Source of the DNA: Clostridia bacterium
GTDB taxonomy: Bacteria > Bacillota > Clostridia > Oscillospirales > CAG-272
Length of the DNA stretch: 41,855 nucleotides
Assembly (NCBI GenBank): GCA_017623975.1
Contig: JAGANX010000004.1
Coordinates: forward strand, 1 to 41,855
Direction: 5' to 3'
Shown here: positions 39,334 through 41,855 of the stretch, one piece after another
Position numbering within the stretch: the first letter of the stretch is position 1
How the letters are laid out: every line of letters starts with the position of its first letter
The notes under the pieces: generated by a model
The model's database searches: none
The model's input: the letters and a program-made list of their open reading frames with translations, nothing else
What the model was told of the DNA's origin: nothing
Program-made: the position numbers and the translations under genes

Positions 39334-40578
39334 TTATTCGTAATACTCAAAAACCGTAACGGTTACATAGCCAATCTCGTTGCCGCGGCGAACAAGCAAG
39401 GTAAGCTCACTGCCGATAGGCATTTTTCCAATAATCTTGTCAAGCTGCTCAGCAGAGGAGATGACAAAATCATCACCGTTAATTCTCACACCGATAATCA
39501 TATCGTAAATTTGGAGAACGTTGCTATTGTCGCCATCATTGCGCTCATGCACCTTGGAAACATAAACGTTACCACGGTAGTGCATATCATATTCAGCGTA
39601 GATTGTGGGGCGACCCGTTACATAACCAAGGGTAACAAAGTCCCTATATATCTTAGAAGCATCGTTTATGGGAATTGCAAAGCCTAAGCCCTCAATTTCC
39701 GTGCCGATGGATTTTGCATTTACAATGCCTACAAGCTCACCGCGGAGGTTGAAAAGACCGCCGCCGGAATTGCCCGGGTTAATTGGTGCGTCAATTTGCA
39801 AAAGGTTCATTCTTATACCGTCAACCTCAATTTCACGGTCAAGGGCACTTATATAACCGTTTGTAACGGTACCGCCTAACTGACCGAGAGGATTGCCGAT
39901 TGCAATAATGTCCTCGCCGACACGCATTTCATAATTTTCGTTAGCAAATGTGGCACAGGCAAGCTCTAAATCCGGCTTTGTTTCAATTTGCAAAACTGCA
40001 ATATCGCTTAAAGAATCGGAGCCAACAACTGTTGATTCATAGCTTGTGCCGTCTGTCAAGGTAACGGTAATTTTGGAGTTGCCACTGTTAACAGCATCCT
40101 CGATTACGTGAGCATTGGTAATAATATGATAGCCGTTGCTCAAAACCGCACCATCATCATTCTTTGCCTGGAATTTACCCACAATAACGCCGCTTCCTGC
40201 ACCGCTTTGAGTATAGTAGCTGTTGGAAACAACGTATTGTGTGCGTACTTCAACTACCGTGTCCTTAATCACTTCAATAACATCAGCGCGGTCGATTCCG
40301 CCCAAATACATATCCGCGCTTGCTATTGATTCATAAGGACTGGTCTTAATATCATTTATAACAACATCACCTTTATTCTGCTTTGATAAAGCATTTTTGG
40401 TAACAAGATAGCCACCTAAAATACCAAGTGAGGCAGAGATAAGGATAGAGAAAATACAAACAAAAACAATAACATGAACAGGTACGCCGTGCTTGCCTTG
40501 TCCACCACCGAAATAGAAGCGAACGGGCTCTTTATCACCGTCACCGTTCAAATTGTCATTGTATATGAAATCTGACAT
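39334..40578 (-). CDS. HtrA/DegP-type serine protease with PDZ domain
   Basis: Membrane-anchored S1C protease of 414 residues. A short cytosolic tail, one membrane helix (about 33-57), and a trypsin-like domain (about 95-310) with the triad H157 (TNAHVI), D192 (LSDIAVL) and S271 (PGNSGGGLF). A C-terminal PDZ domain (about 320-410) would bind unfolded or C-terminal peptides. Likely role: quality control of exported proteins at the outer membrane face, with the downstream two-component pair a possible regulator. GAGGTAT lies 6 nt before the ATG. A clear promoter is not seen (a TATAAA near 40630 lacks a good -35). Confidence 0.93.
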   Translation of the reverse strand: MSDFIYNDNLNGDGDKEPVRFYFGGGQGKHGVPVHVIVFVCIFSILISASLGILGGYLVTKNALSKQNKGDVVINDIKTSPYESIASADMYLGGIDRADVIEVIKDTVVEVRTQYVVSNSYYTQSGAGSGVIVGKFQAKNDDGAVLSNGYHIITNAHVIEDAVNSGNSKITVTLTDGTSYESTVVGSDSLSDIAVLQIETKPDLELACATFANENYEMRVGEDIIAIGNPLGQLGGTVTNGYISALDREIEVDGIRMNLLQIDAPINPGNSGGGLFNLRGELVGIVNAKSIGTEIEGLGFAIPINDASKIYRDFVTLGYVTGRPTIYAEYDMHYRGNVYVSKVHERNDGDNSNVLQIYDMIIGVRINGDDFVISSAEQLDKIIGKMPIGSELTLLVRRGNEIGYVTVTVFEYYE

Positions 40579-40732
40579 TTGATACCTCGTTCGAATTCAT
40601 TACACTGTTTTGATGATATTATTTTATACTATGAATGTGACAGTTTTTTGAAGATGAATAAAATAATGCTTGAAAAAACAAGAAATATAAACTATAAAAA
40701 AGTTGAAAATCAAGAAAAAGCGTTTTTAAGCC

Positions 40733-41650
40733 TTAACTGACAATTCTAAAACCCTTACCGACAATATCGCTGGAATTGGTAATTACGGTAAAAGCGCCGG
40801 GGTCAGTTTCCTTCAAAAACTTTTTAAGCATGCCTGCTTGGGTACGGTTAAGCACGGTGGTTATCATGCTTTTTTCTTCTCCTGTGTAAGAGCCGATGCA
40901 CTTGGAAATAGTAGCGCCTCTGTGAAGCATATTATGTATAAAATCGCAGGCTTCCTTTTCCTTATTAGTTACAATAATGAAATATTTGTTTCTGTTAAAG
41001 CCGTCAATTACATTATCTACAATAAAGGATTTAAGCACAAGACCGACAGCAGAGTATAGGCAAATTTCAGGCTTATCATAGAAAATAAATCCGCTGGCAA
41101 CAACCATTAAAGCATCAGACAGTAATAGGGCAGTGCCAATATCCGCATTTGAAAACTTTTTGATTATCATTGCGATAACGTCAGTGCCGCCGGAGGAAGC
41201 GCCTTGGCTAAACAATATAGCACTGCCAATGGCAATACCGCCTATCGTTAAAATAAGCTCCAAAAACATATGACTTGTAATTGGTGCAGTTAAAGGGAAA
41301 AGCCACTCAAACAGTAATGTTAAAAGTGATAAAAGCACGGTTGAATAAATGGTTTTAATTGCAAAGCCCTTGCCAAGGACTATAAGTGCAACAACAAGTA
41401 AAACTCCGTTTGCAATAGACATAATTTGTGACTCGGTCACGGCATGGTTAACAAGCTGGGAAACAAGCACCGCCAAGGAGCTGACTCCGCCAACGGAAAA
41501 ATGGTTGGGAAATTTAAAAAAGTAAATACCAACAGCAATAATAGCAGTGCCTAAGGTGATTATTAAATAGGAAAGAATAACGCCCCAAATTCTTTGTCCC
41601 TTTGTTTTGGGCTTGTTTACATCAGGTAACTCCTTTGGCTTGAATGGCAT
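40733..41650 (-). CDS. YitT family membrane protein (DUF161/DUF2179)
   Basis: Membrane protein of 305 residues. Five to six hydrophobic helices in the N-terminal 200 residues carry the FSVGGVSSLA and GASSGGTDVIA motifs of the YitT family. A cytosolic C-terminal DUF2179 domain (about 215-300) has HRGATI and a V-I-N-S-S-D end. Function unknown in general; transport is often proposed. Start at ATG 41650, with GAGGTG 6 nt upstream; a GTG at 41659 is an alternative but overlaps that site. Single gene, divergent from the gene at the right edge. Confidence 0.88.
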   Translation of the reverse strand: MPFKPKELPDVNKPKTKGQRIWGVILSYLIITLGTAIIAVGIYFFKFPNHFSVGGVSSLAVLVSQLVNHAVTESQIMSIANGVLLVVALIVLGKGFAIKTIYSTVLLSLLTLLFEWLFPLTAPITSHMFLELILTIGGIAIGSAILFSQGASSGGTDVIAMIIKKFSNADIGTALLLSDALMVVASGFIFYDKPEICLYSAVGLVLKSFIVDNVIDGFNRNKYFIIVTNKEKEACDFIHNMLHRGATISKCIGSYTGEEKSMITTVLNRTQAGMLKKFLKETDPGAFTVITNSSDIVGKGFRIVS

Positions 41651-41686
41651 ATTTTGCACCTCGTTTTCATATTTTGGTCTATATAT

Positions 41687-41715
41687 ATTCTATAATAAAT
41701 GTAGAGTTTTGTCAA
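41687..41715 (-). promoter_or_regulatory. Promoter of the YitT-family gene
   Basis: Read leftward: TTGACA (41715-41710), 17-bp spacer, TAGAAT (41692-41687). Confidence 0.75.
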
Positions 41716-41749
41716 CTTGAAAAAAATTAAAATTTTTTGAAAAAAGGTA

Positions 41750-41778
41750 TTGACAAAGTAGGCTCTCATGTGTATAAT
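41750..41778 (+). promoter_or_regulatory. Promoter of the partial gene at the right edge
   Basis: TTGACA (41750-41755), 17-bp spacer, TATAAT (41773-41778): perfect consensus. Confidence 0.8.
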
Positions 41779-41792
41779 GGTAATAGGAATTA

Positions 41793-41814
41793 TTACTGAT
41801 AAGGAAATCAGTAA
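41793..41814 (+). promoter_or_regulatory. Perfect 8-bp palindrome in the leader of the partial gene
   Basis: TTACTGAT (41793-41800), loop AAGGAA, ATCAGTAA (41807-41814), between the predicted transcript start and the ribosome binding site. It could be a protein-binding site or an RNA hairpin. Confidence 0.5.
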
Positions 41815-41828
41815 GGACGGAGGAAAAG

Positions 41829-41855
41829 ATGAGAAACACTACACAGCGTAAAGAA
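41829..41855 (+). CDS. Start of a gene cut by the window edge
   Basis: ATG at 41829 with GGACGGAGG just upstream and a perfect promoter above. Only nine codons are visible (M-R-N-T-T-Q-R-K-E). The short basic start with T-x-Q-R would fit a DNA-binding regulator such as a Fur-family protein, but that is a guess from nine residues. Confidence 0.6.

Overview
The window looks like a chromosomal piece of an uncultured anaerobic Firmicute of the Clostridia, probably gut-associated. The grounds are moderately AT-rich DNA, strong AGGAGG-type ribosome binding sites, sigma-A promoters close to TTGACA-N17-TATAAT, many Cys-anchored lipoproteins, a FeoA/FeoB/Cys-rich ferrous-iron operon, the Gram-positive division protein SepF, and secreted proteins with the Cys-pair repeats common in gut Clostridia. 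No rRNA, CRISPR array, prophage or intact transposase is visible. Where an upstream start has no ribosome binding site, the start given here is the internal codon that has one.

Layout: 1-3.6 kb holds an RNA-like inverted repeat at the left edge, two lipoprotein genes, an HD-domain hydrolase and a candidate small RNA. 3.8-5.9 kb is a divergent EF-G-like GTPase. 6.0-12.0 kb is a metal module: feoA, feoB and a small Cys-rich membrane protein, then a copper-type P-type ATPase and a short iron-type DtxR regulator. Matching inverted repeats at the feoA promoter and between feoA and feoB are its likely operators. 12.0-18.5 kb carries a lipoprotein, a small membrane protein, a hairpin-array repeat, tRNA-Tyr and tRNA-Thr, and two paralogous secreted proteins.

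18.6-27.4 kb holds citrate synthase, whose 3' end is duplicated around a 93-bp insert; the leftward operon pncB-ymdB-galK-walJ-rsmG; and the divergent nadE, whose -10 box overlaps that of pncB. 27.4-35.1 kb holds dapA, then queA, a small inverted-repeat element, and the operon miaA-yggS-sepF-yggT-lspA-rluD-trigger-factor-like lipoprotein. 35.1-41.9 kb is leftward: a DUF554 membrane protein, ksgA behind tRNA-Thr(CGT), a two-component system, an HtrA-like protease and a YitT-family membrane protein, plus the first codons of a rightward gene at the edge.

Themes: ferrous iron uptake and its likely feedback control; NAD salvage (pncB to nadE, the latter with a glutaminase domain that has lost its nucleophile); tRNA and rRNA modification (queA, miaA, rsmG, ksgA, a pseudouridine synthase); and envelope biogenesis and quality control (lspA, trigger-factor-like lipoprotein, HtrA, sensor kinase pair). 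The least explained structures are the 274-bp terminally paired element in front of feoB, the 24-nt-period GTGAAAT hairpin array, the citrate synthase 3'-end duplication, and a promoter-to-terminator unit near 2.6 kb with no reading frame.
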